Counted from the first letter of the stretch, positions 44,262-52,943 are shown. The stretch is DNA of 55,414 nucleotides from Lewinellaceae bacterium (GCA_016716135.1 JADJWX010000025.1:1-55414), one strand, 5' to 3'. The notes: generated by a model not told the origin, from the sequence alone. Numbers and translations: made by a program.

Positions 44262-44741
44262 TTACTGACTCAGTGAATTGGTTAGAAAGGCGTACATGGC
44301 CACATTGGCCAAAAGGCCAAACACAACACCGGCGATGATTAAAATGCCGTACCAGCGGAGGAGGTTGCGAAATTGCAGCCACGCTTCCTCGAATGCCGGT
44401 TGATCCGTTTGCAATACGGCTGTTTTCAGATTTTTTGCAAACCTAAACTGAAATAAGACGATCATAAACTGTACGGCTAATACTACCAGTACCAACACAG
44501 CCAGCCAACCACCCATTGAACCGAGCAGTTCGAGTTCCGGGCTGCTGCCGCCCATTGCAGCCAGCATGTTGATCACGGTGGATAAGCTGAATGCTGCAAG
44601 CAGCCCTATTCCGATAAAAACAAATCCTACAATTGCCAGAAAATTTCCCCAGCGGGCGGTGATCCGCCAGTCTTCACGAATTTGACGAGTGGGGTGCAGT
44701 TGGGAGGCGGATGCTTGAAAATCCTGATCTAGGTATTCCAT
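44262..44741 (-). CDS. DUF5362-like membrane protein, paralogue 2
   Basis: A 159-residue protein with three to four membrane segments (about 30-55, 75-100 and 130-155) and the mid-protein motif FRFAKNLKTAVLQTDQPAFEEAWLQFRNLLRWYG. It is homologous over its whole length to the gene just upstream (44768-45217), which has FQFSQNLKQSLASEST...SFRNLRRLYQ. Tandem duplication is the simple explanation. No function is known. Confidence 0.82.
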   Translation of the reverse strand: MEYLDQDFQASASQLHPTRQIREDWRITARWGNFLAIVGFVFIGIGLLAAFSLSTVINMLAAMGGSSPELELLGSMGGWLAVLVLVVLAVQFMIVLFQFRFAKNLKTAVLQTDQPAFEEAWLQFRNLLRWYGILIIAGVVFGLLANVAMYAFLTNSLSQ

Positions 44742-44767
44742 TTTTAGTTGGTTTTAGATGGTTAAAA

Positions 44768-45217
44768 TTACATGCCACGACTGGACAAAAAGGTTAGCAT
44801 AAAAAGGAACATGATGCCATAAATTGCCAGAATGATAATCATAAATATTCCGGCAAACTGGTACAAGCGTCTCAGGTTTCGGAAACTTAAGCCGAGCGCC
44901 GGAGTACTTTCCGATGCTAAACTTTGTTTAAGATTTTGTGAAAACTGGAAAATCAGCCAGGTTGGCACGAAGACTATTCCGCCGACTATCAGCAAGGAAA
45001 ACACACCGGCAAAAATGCCTGCATTACCCATAGTGCTTATACCAAAGACGGAAAGCACTAAAAAGCCGATGTAAATGAAGCCGAGAACGGCAAAAAACAT
45101 GGCCCATTTCCTGGATTCAGTCCAGTACTGCCGGATGTTTTCGGTGATGATTAATCCCGATGGGGTTTCGCCTGCCGGATTCAAATCCGCATCGAGGGCT
45201 TGGTTTTGATTGTCCAT
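44768..45217 (-). CDS. DUF5362-like membrane protein, paralogue 1
   Basis: A 149-residue protein with a soluble acidic N-terminal 30 residues and three to four membrane segments. It is the upstream member of a tandem pair with the gene at 44262-44741, separated by 26 bases and probably co-transcribed. The role is unknown. Its upstream region holds a candidate small RNA transcribed away from it. Confidence 0.82.
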   Translation of the reverse strand: MDNQNQALDADLNPAGETPSGLIITENIRQYWTESRKWAMFFAVLGFIYIGFLVLSVFGISTMGNAGIFAGVFSLLIVGGIVFVPTWLIFQFSQNLKQSLASESTPALGLSFRNLRRLYQFAGIFMIIILAIYGIMFLFMLTFLSSRGM

Positions 45218-45286
45218 TTGAAGTTAAGTTTAGAAAATAATATTGGGTGATTCCGCCATAAATATATGTGTTTGATTGAAATCCTA

Positions 45287-45294
45287 TACCTTTG
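45287..45294 (+). promoter_or_regulatory. Putative -7 box (TACCTTTG) of the candidate sRNA
   Basis: Exact TAnnTTTG match on the plus strand in a gap between two minus-strand genes. No -33 box at normal spacing was found. Confidence 0.4.
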
Positions 45295-45299
45295 AGCGG

Positions 45300-45478
45300 G
45301 TTTGTTGGCATGATTTTCGCCTCAATCTGATTAAATTTTGCTTTCTCACCAACAGTTTTAATCGCCTTTTTTTTAATCCAAAAACCAATTCGTTGCACTG
45401 AAAAAAGTGCGGTATTGAAGCGGATGCTTCAACAAAGTATGCGGGCAAGCTGATAGAGCTTGCCCGCATTTTTTTTAG
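45300..45478 (+). ncRNA. Candidate structured small RNA with intrinsic terminator
   Basis: Between two minus-strand genes lies a plus-strand unit of about 180 bases: a -7 box, then three hairpins close together and a T8 tail. The hairpins are GCACT/AGTGC (45395-45410), TTGAAGC/GCTTCAA with loop GGAT (45415-45432), and ATGCGGGCAAGCT/AGCTTGCCCGCAT (45439-45469). The last is a strong terminator for plus-strand transcription only; the minus strand has no T tract after it. No plus-strand gene exists to need it, so a short RNA is the simplest reading. It did not look like SRP, tmRNA, RNase P or 6S RNA. Confidence 0.5.
45439..45478 (+). terminator. Strong plus-strand terminator of the candidate sRNA
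   Basis: Perfect 13-bp GC-rich stem (45439-45451 with 45457-45469), loop GATAG, followed by eight T. Confidence 0.85.
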
Positions 45479-45512
45479 GTTTTATCCGGAAATGTATGGT
45501 GATAAACGCCCC

Positions 45513-46556
45513 TTAATTGGGCATGTTGCGCAATTTGTCGGGCTTGGACACTGAAATAAAACCATCCCGAATATCAATCAAGCCTTCCGTTTTAAAGTCC
45601 GTCAATGTCCGGATCACAGTTTCCTTTGCTGTGCCGGCCAGCGCAGCCAGGTCTTCCCGGAGCAGACTGATTTCCCGGTATCCCTGATCAAATAAATGAA
45701 CAATGGAGGTAGCCACCCGTTTGCGCACGGAATTATAGGCAAGATCAATCAGTTGTTGTTCCTGTTCGGCAACATGACCGGCAAGCAATTTGATAAACCG
45801 GGCGTTGACATCCCGGTGGCCGTAAACCAGGGAGAAAAAATCATCTTTGGGGATAAGCCGGATACTGGAGTCTTCCAGGGCAGTTGCGCTTTCCGGATAT
45901 CGGTCATCTTGCAGCAAGGCCAAATATCCCAGGAACTCACCGGCGCCAGCCACCCGGAGAATCAGCTCTCGGCCGTCTTCGTTGCTCTTAAAAATCTTGA
46001 CACTGCCTTTTTCGATATAGAAGAGCCAACGGGGCACTTCGCCTTCCTGAAAAATAGGGTCTTTTTTGCGGTATTGTCGGTTTTCCCGGTTTTCAGAAAG
46101 CCGCTGGATGGCTTCCATGGCTTTTGCTTCGTTTATAAAGTGCTCCAGCCCGCCACTGCCTTGTTTGGCGGAGGCTTCGCGCAGCCGTTCATTTTTCTTT
46201 AACCGTGTTTCGATTGTTTGTAAAAGAGTTGTGTCGTCAAATGGTTTTACGATGTAATCATCGGCTCCCAGGGACATGCCTTTTCGAAAATCATCTTTTT
46301 CGGCTTTGGCAGTGAGGAAAATGAATGGGATATCGGAGGTTTTGGCCTGCTTGCTCAGGATATGTAATACACCAAAGCCGTCCAACTCCGGCATCATCAC
46401 GTCGCAAAGCACCAAATCCGGTGTTTCGGCGATGGCTTTCTCGACGCCAACCTTGCCATCCTCTGCCGTGATTGTTTGGTAGCCACTCAATGAAAGTATC
46501 TCGGAAAGATTTTCCCGAACCTCCAAATTATCCTCAATAATCAGAATTTTCTTCAT
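45513..46556 (-). CDS. Response regulator fused to a Crp/Fnr-type transcription factor
   Basis: A 347-residue regulator combining two input types. Residues 1-122 are a receiver domain with phospho-acceptor Asp52 (LVLCDVMMPELDG) and the switch lysine in LTAKAEKDD. A cyclic-nucleotide-binding-like domain follows (about 165-280, FYIEKGSVKIFK and GAGEFLGYLALL), then a Crp-type helix-turn-helix (LLREDLAALAGTAKETVIRTL). It can thus be phosphorylated by a kinase and may bind a small ligand. The ATG at 46556 begins the receiver domain properly. It diverges from a CBS-pair gene followed by a Usp gene, which are natural target candidates. Confidence 0.93.
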   Translation of the reverse strand: MKKILIIEDNLEVRENLSEILSLSGYQTITAEDGKVGVEKAIAETPDLVLCDVMMPELDGFGVLHILSKQAKTSDIPFIFLTAKAEKDDFRKGMSLGADDYIVKPFDDTTLLQTIETRLKKNERLREASAKQGSGGLEHFINEAKAMEAIQRLSENRENRQYRKKDPIFQEGEVPRWLFYIEKGSVKIFKSNEDGRELILRVAGAGEFLGYLALLQDDRYPESATALEDSSIRLIPKDDFFSLVYGHRDVNARFIKLLAGHVAEQEQQLIDLAYNSVRKRVATSIVHLFDQGYREISLLREDLAALAGTAKETVIRTLTDFKTEGLIDIRDGFISVSKPDKLRNMPN

Positions 46557-46578
46557 GATGGTATGTGTTTCCCAGGTC

Positions 46579-46586
46579 CAAAAATA
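46579..46586 (-). promoter_or_regulatory. Putative -7 box for the REC-Crp gene
   Basis: Minus-strand TATTTTTG, an exact TAnnTTTG match, 22 bases before the ATG. Confidence 0.5.
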
Positions 46587-46736
46587 CAATTTCAGCGGTT
46601 TATACCCTAACTGACCGAAATCATTTTACACGTTGAGTTCAGTCATGCACTCTGCCTGTAAAGTACAGCCACTTTTGCAGTAGACAATCAAATTGTTTTA
46701 CTCTTAACTCTTTCATTATCATTAAAAAGCAAAAAC

Positions 46737-47186
46737 ATGAACGCCTACGCACCGATTTCAACAATCATGGAGACCGATCTTGTGACGGTCAACCCTGAAG
46801 AGACGTTACTTGCCGTAAAAAAGGTTTTTGAGCAGCACAGTTTCCACCATTTGCCGGTAGTGCGTTTCAAAAAAATTGTGGGTATTATATCCAAATCTGA
46901 TTTTCAGCATTTTACCGGCGGATTAAACCATGCAAGCGAGCAGGAAATCGCCCAACTTTTGGCAAATAAAAAAGCCGAAGATATTATGACCAAGGGACTT
47001 GGGAAGCTTGAACCGGACGACCGGATCAATGTTGCGCTTGAGATTTTCAGTAAAAACTGGTTCCACGCCTTGCCGGTAGTGAAAAATGATGAACTGATCG
47101 GCATTGTGACCACTCAGGATGTTATCAAGGCTATTATCAATGAAAAGCCAAGAGAGCCGCATATGGTTTATGAAAACCTGGATTAG
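46737..47186 (+). CDS. CBS-pair protein (second copy)
   Basis: A 149-residue protein of two CBS motifs (IMETDLVTVNPEET...FHHLPVVRFKKIVGIIS and IMTKGLGKLEPDD...FHALPVVKNDELIGIVT), clearly paralogous to 11780-12226 in length and layout. It likely senses adenine nucleotides. It diverges from the REC-Crp gene and is followed after 67 bases by a Usp-family gene, the same pairing as at the first locus. Confidence 0.93.
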   Translation: MNAYAPISTIMETDLVTVNPEETLLAVKKVFEQHSFHHLPVVRFKKIVGIISKSDFQHFTGGLNHASEQEIAQLLANKKAEDIMTKGLGKLEPDDRINVALEIFSKNWFHALPVVKNDELIGIVTTQDVIKAIINEKPREPHMVYENLD

Positions 47187-47253
47187 TGTCCACTCGAAAT
47201 AGTTTGCCACCATTCAAGATTCGTATACTGCTTATCGCCACAAGCGCATCTAC

Positions 47254-48402
47254 ATGACAACGATTCAGATATTCGGAACAGGCGACGCTAAAATGCATGC
47301 CTTGCGGAAAAATCTCTCCCTGGCGCTGGCTCAGTTTCCCATTCAGGGGAAGGTGGAGGAGATTTCAGAATACAATCAAATTTATGCAAACGGGGTAACC
47401 GACCTGCCGGCGCTTATGCTGGATGGTGAAATCGTATCGGCGGGAGCGGTTCCGACGGTGGATGAGATTGAAAGTTTGCTGCGCAACCGCAATTTGTTGC
47501 GCAGCAAACTTTATCGTTTGCGGCGGATTATGGTACCTGTCGATCTTAGCCCTGCATCTGAAAACGCCTTGTTATATGCCTGCCAGTTAGCACATCTATT
47601 TGATGCCAATATGGAGGTCGTTTATGTCATGGACAGCATCTTCGAAGGGGCTAAACCGTCGACATCCGGATTTTTATCTTCCTACCGGAAAACAATGCAG
47701 GACGAGGTAGATGCATTTGTGCAAAAGGCTACCAAGGAAAGTAGTATTGTTTGTCCTGGCAGCATGGCTATGCACCGGGAAGACAGTGAGCCGGGTGCCA
47801 ACCGCCCCTGGCTGCGCACTAATATCGCGTTTGGATTTCCGGAAGAAGTATTGCAGGTGATGTCGGAAAAGGCGGACTTGCTCGTTATGGGTACCACCGG
47901 ACGCGGTAATCTCACCCGCAAATTGTTTGGCTCGGTTAGCATCGCGGTTTCAAAAACTGCGCATTGTCCGGTTTTGCTGGTGCCGCCTCAGGCACAATAC
48001 AAAGGTTTCCCAAATATTCTGTACGCCAGCAACTTCGAATCGCTTGACCCATTGACAATCAAGCAAACGGTTGCATTTGCCCGCAGGTTTAACGGGCAGT
48101 TGCATTTCGTGCACGTCGGTCAGGCCGGCGAAACCGGGGCAGATCTGGAGAAACGGCTCTTTGAAATAAATTATGTGTACGCCGACCCCAATATGCCCTT
48201 CATGTTCAAAAAGATTGTTGGCGACGATGTAGTGGAATGCCTGCACGAATACGCCTTTGAGCAACGTATTGGTTTGTTTGTATTTGTAACCCACCAGCGC
48301 TCGTTTTGGGATGATCTGCTGCACCACAGTATTTCAAAAGACATGCTTCTGCATACCAGTACGCCGGTTTTAATCATCCATTCCGAATCTGATCTTGCCT
48401 GA
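47254..48402 (+). CDS. Universal stress protein with a cysteine-less thioredoxin-like N-terminal domain
   Basis: A 382-residue fusion. Residues 1-80 fit the small thioredoxin_3 fold: strand IQIFGTG, cis-proline strand TDLPALMLDGEIVSAGAVP, and helix VDEIESLL. The CxxC position after FGTG reads DAKM (11-14), so it cannot do dithiol chemistry. Residues 90-245 are a Usp domain with GTTGRGNLTRKLFGS, the ATP-binding pattern; 250-375 is a second, degenerate Usp domain without it. It lies behind the CBS-pair gene and probably acts in the same stress response. The thioredoxin-like part may serve as a binding module. Confidence 0.88.
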   Translation: MTTIQIFGTGDAKMHALRKNLSLALAQFPIQGKVEEISEYNQIYANGVTDLPALMLDGEIVSAGAVPTVDEIESLLRNRNLLRSKLYRLRRIMVPVDLSPASENALLYACQLAHLFDANMEVVYVMDSIFEGAKPSTSGFLSSYRKTMQDEVDAFVQKATKESSIVCPGSMAMHREDSEPGANRPWLRTNIAFGFPEEVLQVMSEKADLLVMGTTGRGNLTRKLFGSVSIAVSKTAHCPVLLVPPQAQYKGFPNILYASNFESLDPLTIKQTVAFARRFNGQLHFVHVGQAGETGADLEKRLFEINYVYADPNMPFMFKKIVGDDVVECLHEYAFEQRIGLFVFVTHQRSFWDDLLHHSISKDMLLHTSTPVLIIHSESDLA

Positions 48403-48463
48403 CGCCGGAGCACCTTTTCCAAACTTTTTATGCGGTTTAATGTTTGCATTGCAAAGTTTCGCA

Positions 48464-48643
48464 ATGACAGAAAAGGCAAATCCAAACGAGTCGGATTCCG
48501 CATTGGTACAGGGCCGCGATTTTTACATGGAGAAAGGCTATGTGGTATTCACGGAATTCTACCTGCTTCAGCGGGGAAAGTGCTGCGGAAGTGGCTGCCG
48601 GCATTGTCCATACCGAAAACAGAAGCAAAAAAACTCGCCTTAA
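48464..48643 (+). CDS. DUF5522 small cysteine-rich protein
   Basis: A 59-residue protein with the tight cysteine cluster GKCCGSGCRHCPY near its end, preceded by YVVFTEFYLLQRG. The four cysteines and histidine could bind zinc or iron-sulfur. This matches the short DUF5522 type. The ATG at 48464 is the first sensible start; upstream codons overlap the end of the Usp gene. Its function is unknown. It converges on the photolyase gene with 57 bases between. Confidence 0.85.
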   Translation: MTEKANPNESDSALVQGRDFYMEKGYVVFTEFYLLQRGKCCGSGCRHCPYRKQKQKNSP

Positions 48644-48700
48644 GGACCAAGGGGAAATCGTCGACAAACAAGATCCTGCCTCTTCACCTCTTTCCTGGAA

Positions 48701-50125
48701 TCACCCCGCCCATTTTTCAAAGTGCCTGGTTGCTATTGGGTAGTCCCCAATGTTGTATGACTGTTTATCCTGCGGACTGATCAGGTCGGGCCGGTGGATT
48801 GCCTCGGCAGGTACTTTTTTAAATTCCGGACACCAGAGCCGGATATAGTCGCCCTGAGGGTCATAATTGCGCGCCTGGCTCAGGATGTTGAAGTAACGAT
48901 CTTCCCGCACGTCGCTGCCGATGCCGGCCACGTAATTCCAGTTTCCCCAATTGCTGCAGGGGTCATAATCGAGCAACTGCGATTCGAAATATTCCGCCCC
49001 CATCTGCCAGTTCACTTTCAGGTCCTTTACCAGGAAGGAGGCCACATTTTGCCGCCCGCGGTTGCTCATCCAGCCGGTGGCATTCAGTTCGCGCATGTTG
49101 GCGTCGACGAAAGGCACCCCGGTTCGGCCCTCTGCCCAGGCACTAAACTTTTCGCGGTTGTTCTTTAGTTGCGACTGGATTTTGCCCTGGGTGCCGCCCC
49201 GTAAAAAAATCCGGTTGCCGTATTTTTTCCCCATCAACCGGAAAAAATCGCGCCAAAGCAGTTCGAAAAACATCCAGTATGTGCTTTGGTTTCCGATGCG
49301 CTCGCGTTCGTAGCGTTTTATTTCGTGGTAAATAAATTTGGGCGAGAGGCAGCCGGCAGCCAGCCAGGGCGAAAATTTGGAAGAGTAATCGCTTCCAATC
49401 AGGCCGTTTCGTGTTTCTTTATACGTGGCAATGGCATTAGATTCCCACAGGTAATGCCGGAGTCGGAGCAAACCTTCCGTTTCGCCGCCTTTAAAAAGCA
49501 GGGCAATACGCGGGTCGGTTTCAAAGGGAGCGTGCCCGAAATCCTGGAGCCGGGGCATTTCGCCGGTATCGAGTCCGCCGGTCAGCATGGGCATGGATGT
49601 TGGCGAAGGCATTGGCGCCCGTACCGGCGTGATATGTTCGTTTTCTTTCCGGAATTGGGTGAATGTGTCGGGTGTGTGCTGTACGGGCACCGGAAGGTCT
49701 TGTGTGTGATACAGCATTTTTCCGCGCGAGTAGAGTAATTCCACCCCGATACTCCAGAGTTTTTGCTCCAGAGCATCCTGTACCAGCACTTCCTCCTGGG
49801 TGCGTTCCCGGTTGCAAAGGACCCAGGTGGCTTTTATTTGCTGTGCCAATTCGGCAATGAGCACTTCGGGTTTGCCAACACGTACAAACAAGTCGGAGCC
49901 GATCTGCCGCAGGTTTTGCCGCAGGTTTTCAACACTTTCGATGACAAAACGGGCCCTGAATTTTCCGGTTTTAGGAAAACCAAAACGCGTCTTACCGCTG
50001 AAAACACGTTCGTCAAAAATATAGACGGGTATGACTTCGTCAGCCATGCGCAGGGCTGTGCTGAGGGCCTCATTATCGTGCAAACGCAGGTCTTGGCGGA
50101 ACCAAACAATAGCGCGGTTTTTCAT
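48701..50125 (-). CDS. DASH-type cryptochrome/photolyase
   Basis: A 474-residue FAD flavoprotein. The N-terminal photolyase domain begins RAIVWFRQDLRLHDNEAL; the C-terminal FAD domain has ETRNGLIGSDYSSKFSPWLAAGCLSPKFI, ELLWRDFFRLM, RTGVPFVDANMREL, TGWMSNRGRQNVASFL and DYDPCSNWGNW. The ETRNG...YSSKFSPWLA and NRGRQNVASFLVKDL patterns place it in the DASH group, which repairs pyrimidine dimers in single-stranded or looped DNA with blue light. It stands alone, divergent from the potassium channel gene. Confidence 0.94.
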   Translation of the reverse strand: MKNRAIVWFRQDLRLHDNEALSTALRMADEVIPVYIFDERVFSGKTRFGFPKTGKFRARFVIESVENLRQNLRQIGSDLFVRVGKPEVLIAELAQQIKATWVLCNRERTQEEVLVQDALEQKLWSIGVELLYSRGKMLYHTQDLPVPVQHTPDTFTQFRKENEHITPVRAPMPSPTSMPMLTGGLDTGEMPRLQDFGHAPFETDPRIALLFKGGETEGLLRLRHYLWESNAIATYKETRNGLIGSDYSSKFSPWLAAGCLSPKFIYHEIKRYERERIGNQSTYWMFFELLWRDFFRLMGKKYGNRIFLRGGTQGKIQSQLKNNREKFSAWAEGRTGVPFVDANMRELNATGWMSNRGRQNVASFLVKDLKVNWQMGAEYFESQLLDYDPCSNWGNWNYVAGIGSDVREDRYFNILSQARNYDPQGDYIRLWCPEFKKVPAEAIHRPDLISPQDKQSYNIGDYPIATRHFEKWAG

Positions 50126-50281
50126 AATTAGGACAACTTGGATAGCAAAACAGGGAAATCAACATTAGAACCTTAATTAACGGCATTTGTTTGGCCCAAC
50201 AATCGATTTGTCGATGAACAGAGATTTCGGGCAAATGTCGCATTTTGGCGCCGCATACCTTAAATTTAAAACTGTGAAAAC

Positions 50282-51229
50282 ATGGTACGGATTCCCCGCA
50301 GAATATTTGGCAGCCCTTTGGAGCACGAACTGGGTTTTGGGAAAAATGTGACAACCGACGGCCGGATGATGAACCCGGACGGCACATTTAATGTGGAACG
50401 CCAGTATCTCAGCCGCTGGGACAATACCTACTTCCACCTGGTGACGATGCCCTGGGCTTGGTTTTTTCTATTGGTTTTAGGGAGTTACCTGGTACTCAAC
50501 CTGGTGTTTACAGGTCTTTATTTGCTGGTTGGTACGGACCAGTTGATGGGCATGCCCGGGGGGAGCATTTGGGATGAATTTGCCCATGTGTATTTTTTCA
50601 GCACACAAACACTGACGACAACGGGCTATGGCCATATCAGTCCGGTTGGCTTTTCTGCCAATGTGATCGCTTCGCTGGAGTCGTTCACAGGATTGCTGAC
50701 GTTTGCTCTGATCTCCGGCTTGTTATACGGCCGGTTTTCGCGGCCGACCGCCCGGGTTGTGTTCAGCGAAAATGTGCTCGTTGCGCCTTACCGGAATGGT
50801 CGGGGGGTGATGTTCCGAATGGGAAATGCCCGGAAAAGCGAACTCCTGGAAACTGAGGTTCAGGTTATTCTTGCCATGAACCAGCGCGACGACGACGGCG
50901 CCATTGTGCGAAAGTTTTACAGCCTTCCGCTTGAAATTTCCAAAATCTCCTTTTTCTCCCTCTCCTGGACGGTGGTGCATGAAATAAATGAATCAAGTTC
51001 GCTCCTTGGATTTTCAAAGGAGGACCTGGAAGCAGCAAATGCAGAGATTTTGGTCCTGGTAAAAGGAACGGATGAAGCCAATCAGCAGCTGGTCCATGCC
51101 CGTCGCTCCTATGTTGCAACCGATTTTATCTGGAATGCCCGGTTCCGGCCGGTTATTACCCGGAATCCCAGAGGCTTGCCACACGTGTTGGTGCGCCAAT
51201 TGGGCGCCTACGAAGAACTAGCCGGCTAA
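50282..51229 (+). CDS. Inward-rectifier potassium channel, KirBac type
   Basis: A 315-residue channel subunit with two membrane helices (about 58-85 and 122-148) around a pore loop carrying the selectivity filter TTTGYGH. The C-terminal 165 residues form the cytoplasmic Kir immunoglobulin-like domain (SRPTARVVFSENVLVAPYRNG, MFRMGNARKSELLE, WTVVHEINESSSLLG). Four subunits make a potassium channel. The last 12 bases overlap the end of kdsB on the opposite strand. Confidence 0.94.
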   Translation: MVRIPRRIFGSPLEHELGFGKNVTTDGRMMNPDGTFNVERQYLSRWDNTYFHLVTMPWAWFFLLVLGSYLVLNLVFTGLYLLVGTDQLMGMPGGSIWDEFAHVYFFSTQTLTTTGYGHISPVGFSANVIASLESFTGLLTFALISGLLYGRFSRPTARVVFSENVLVAPYRNGRGVMFRMGNARKSELLETEVQVILAMNQRDDDGAIVRKFYSLPLEISKISFFSLSWTVVHEINESSSLLGFSKEDLEAANAEILVLVKGTDEANQQLVHARRSYVATDFIWNARFRPVITRNPRGLPHVLVRQLGAYEELAG

Positions 51230-51946
51230 ACCGGCCAAATCTTCCGGCGTATCGATGCCTTTCGATTCCAGCGTCGTAATGCCTACGGCTATTTGCAGGC
51301 CGTTGTCCAGCCAACGCAATTGCTCCAGCGATTCGGCTTTTTCCACCAGCGAAGGCGGGAGATCCGCCACATTCAGCAGCGTGCCCCGGCGAAAGGCATA
51401 CAGGCCGATATGCTTAAAATATTGCGCATGTGCCAGCCAGGTCTCCGGCTGTCGCCCCCGGCAATACGGGATGGCATGCCTGCTGAAATAAATAGCCGCT
51501 CTTTTTTTAGAAAAAAGCACTTTCACTACATTAGGGTTGTGTAATTCATCTGGGTCATGGATTTGTTTGGCCAGGGTGGCTATGTCAAAGTCGGCTGATT
51601 CCAGAAGCGTATTGGCTAGCAAGTCGATTTGCCCGGGCTGAATAAACGGCTCGTCTCCCTGAATATTCAGAATTACGTCGGCGCCCGGAAAATGGCAGGC
51701 TACCTCGGCGCAACGGTCGGTTCCGCTAGGATGATCCGGACTTGTAAGCATTGCCCGCCCACCAAAGCCGAGTACATGCTGCAGGATGCGATTATCATCG
51801 GTAGCGACAACCAGTTCTGTAACCAATTTGGCCTGCAAACTTTGTGTGTACACCCGTTGGATCATGCTCACTCCATTGATCAGGGCCAGTGGTTTCCCGG
51901 GAAACCGGGTGGATGCGAACCGGGCGGGAATAACTCCAAGAATCAT
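51218..51946 (-). CDS. kdsB: 3-deoxy-manno-octulosonate cytidylyltransferase
   Basis: A 242-residue enzyme that activates KDO as CMP-KDO for lipopolysaccharide core synthesis. Family motifs are PARFASTRFPGKPL, DHPSGTDRCAEVA, NIQGDEPFI and the later KHIGLYAFRR. Length is normal. It ends inside the last codons of the KirBac gene (12-base convergent overlap) and diverges from the LysM gene. It shows that the host makes KDO-containing LPS. Confidence 0.95.
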   Translation of the reverse strand: MILGVIPARFASTRFPGKPLALINGVSMIQRVYTQSLQAKLVTELVVATDDNRILQHVLGFGGRAMLTSPDHPSGTDRCAEVACHFPGADVILNIQGDEPFIQPGQIDLLANTLLESADFDIATLAKQIHDPDELHNPNVVKVLFSKKRAAIYFSRHAIPYCRGRQPETWLAHAQYFKHIGLYAFRRGTLLNVADLPPSLVEKAESLEQLRWLDNGLQIAVGITTLESKGIDTPEDLAGLAG

Positions 51947-51987
51947 ACAAATACGCTTATTTTATCCGTTTTACTTACGTAGTGCCT

Positions 51988-51995
51988 TACTTTTG
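51988..51995 (+). promoter_or_regulatory. Putative -7 box (TACTTTTG) of the LysM gene
   Basis: Exact TAnnTTTG match 22 bases before the ATG. Confidence 0.5.
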
Positions 51996-52017
51996 CCGCA
52001 CATCTTTGAGAAACACT

Positions 52018-52866
52018 ATGCGCAAACTCCTGCCCCTATTGCTCGCTATTGCGATCAGTGCCCCATATGGCACTGCCGGCCAAACGGAATCCAAATCCAA
52101 TCTTTTAACCGCGAAAGACAGCTTGTTACTTACGGTCGAATCCGGGTTAAAATTGATCCATCACCTTGTAAAACCGAAGGAAACGCTGTTCTCCGTGGCA
52201 CGGTACTACGGGCTGAGCCTGGAAGAATTGTATGCGTTGCATCCCGAGTTTCAGACCGATCCGGTACTCAAAGTCGGGGTGTTGATCAGCATTCCAATTC
52301 CTAACCGGGCCATTACACGGTACAAAAGTAAAAATTTCAAGGCGGCCCAATTCGTACCGATTTTCTATGTCGTGCAAGCCGGCGACAATCTGTTTCAAAT
52401 TTGTAAACGGTATTTCAATATGCCAGTTGATACCATTTTGCAACGCAACCAGCTCAAGTCTGAAGGCATCTATCCCGGTCAGTTGTTGCTCATGGGCTGG
52501 ATGGGTGTTGAGGGTATCCGGGCTGAATGGCGAACGTCGATGGCGCCTGTTTCGGGCGGCGAACACCGGCAGCGCTACGAAACGGAAAAGCGAAGCCGCA
52601 AAGAAGTGGTTTCGCAAGGAGTTTGTTTCTGGCAGCACAACAGCAATGAAAAAGGCGACTTGTACGCACTGCACCGCGAAGCCGTAATTGGCACCGTAAT
52701 GGCAGTTACCAACCCGATGAGCCGCAAAACGGTATATGCCAAAGTAATCGGGCGGATACCATCCGGCTATGAAAGCAATATCGAAGTTGTGTTGTCTTCG
52801 GCTGCCGCACGGCAAATTGGCGCGCGCGACCCGCGTTTTTTTGTCAAAGTGCGCTTCTTGCGTTAA
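52018..52866 (+). CDS. Secreted LysM protein with a double-psi beta-barrel-like C-terminal domain
   Basis: A 282-residue exported protein with a signal peptide (1-22, ending GTAG). Two LysM domains follow (about 48-95, HLVKPKETLFSVARYYG; and 112-160, YVVQAGDNLFQICKRYF), which bind peptidoglycan. A linker of low conservation leads to a C-terminal domain (about 200-282, LYALHREAVIGTVMAVTNPM and TVYAKVIGRIP), resembling the RlpA-like double-psi barrel. The ATG at 52018 starts the signal peptide. It probably acts on or anchors to the cell wall. Confidence 0.88.
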   Translation: MRKLLPLLLAIAISAPYGTAGQTESKSNLLTAKDSLLLTVESGLKLIHHLVKPKETLFSVARYYGLSLEELYALHPEFQTDPVLKVGVLISIPIPNRAITRYKSKNFKAAQFVPIFYVVQAGDNLFQICKRYFNMPVDTILQRNQLKSEGIYPGQLLLMGWMGVEGIRAEWRTSMAPVSGGEHRQRYETEKRSRKEVVSQGVCFWQHNSNEKGDLYALHREAVIGTVMAVTNPMSRKTVYAKVIGRIPSGYESNIEVVLSSAAARQIGARDPRFFVKVRFLR

Positions 52867-52893
52867 GGAGTTTTTTTAGCCGCTGACGGATGC

Positions 52894-52901
52894 TATTTTT
52901 G
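52894..52901 (+). promoter_or_regulatory. Putative -7 box (TATTTTTG) of the lipoprotein gene
   Basis: Exact TAnnTTTG match 42 bases before the lipoprotein ATG. Confidence 0.45.
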
Positions 52902-52943
52902 CGCCCCGCAACTGTAATGCCACCGCTAAATATTTTACAAAAC

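Noticed and set aside
45284..45469. Minus-strand frame of 61 codons between DUF5362 and REC-Crp genes
   Set aside because: It runs through the three hairpins and terminator and has no recognisable protein pattern.
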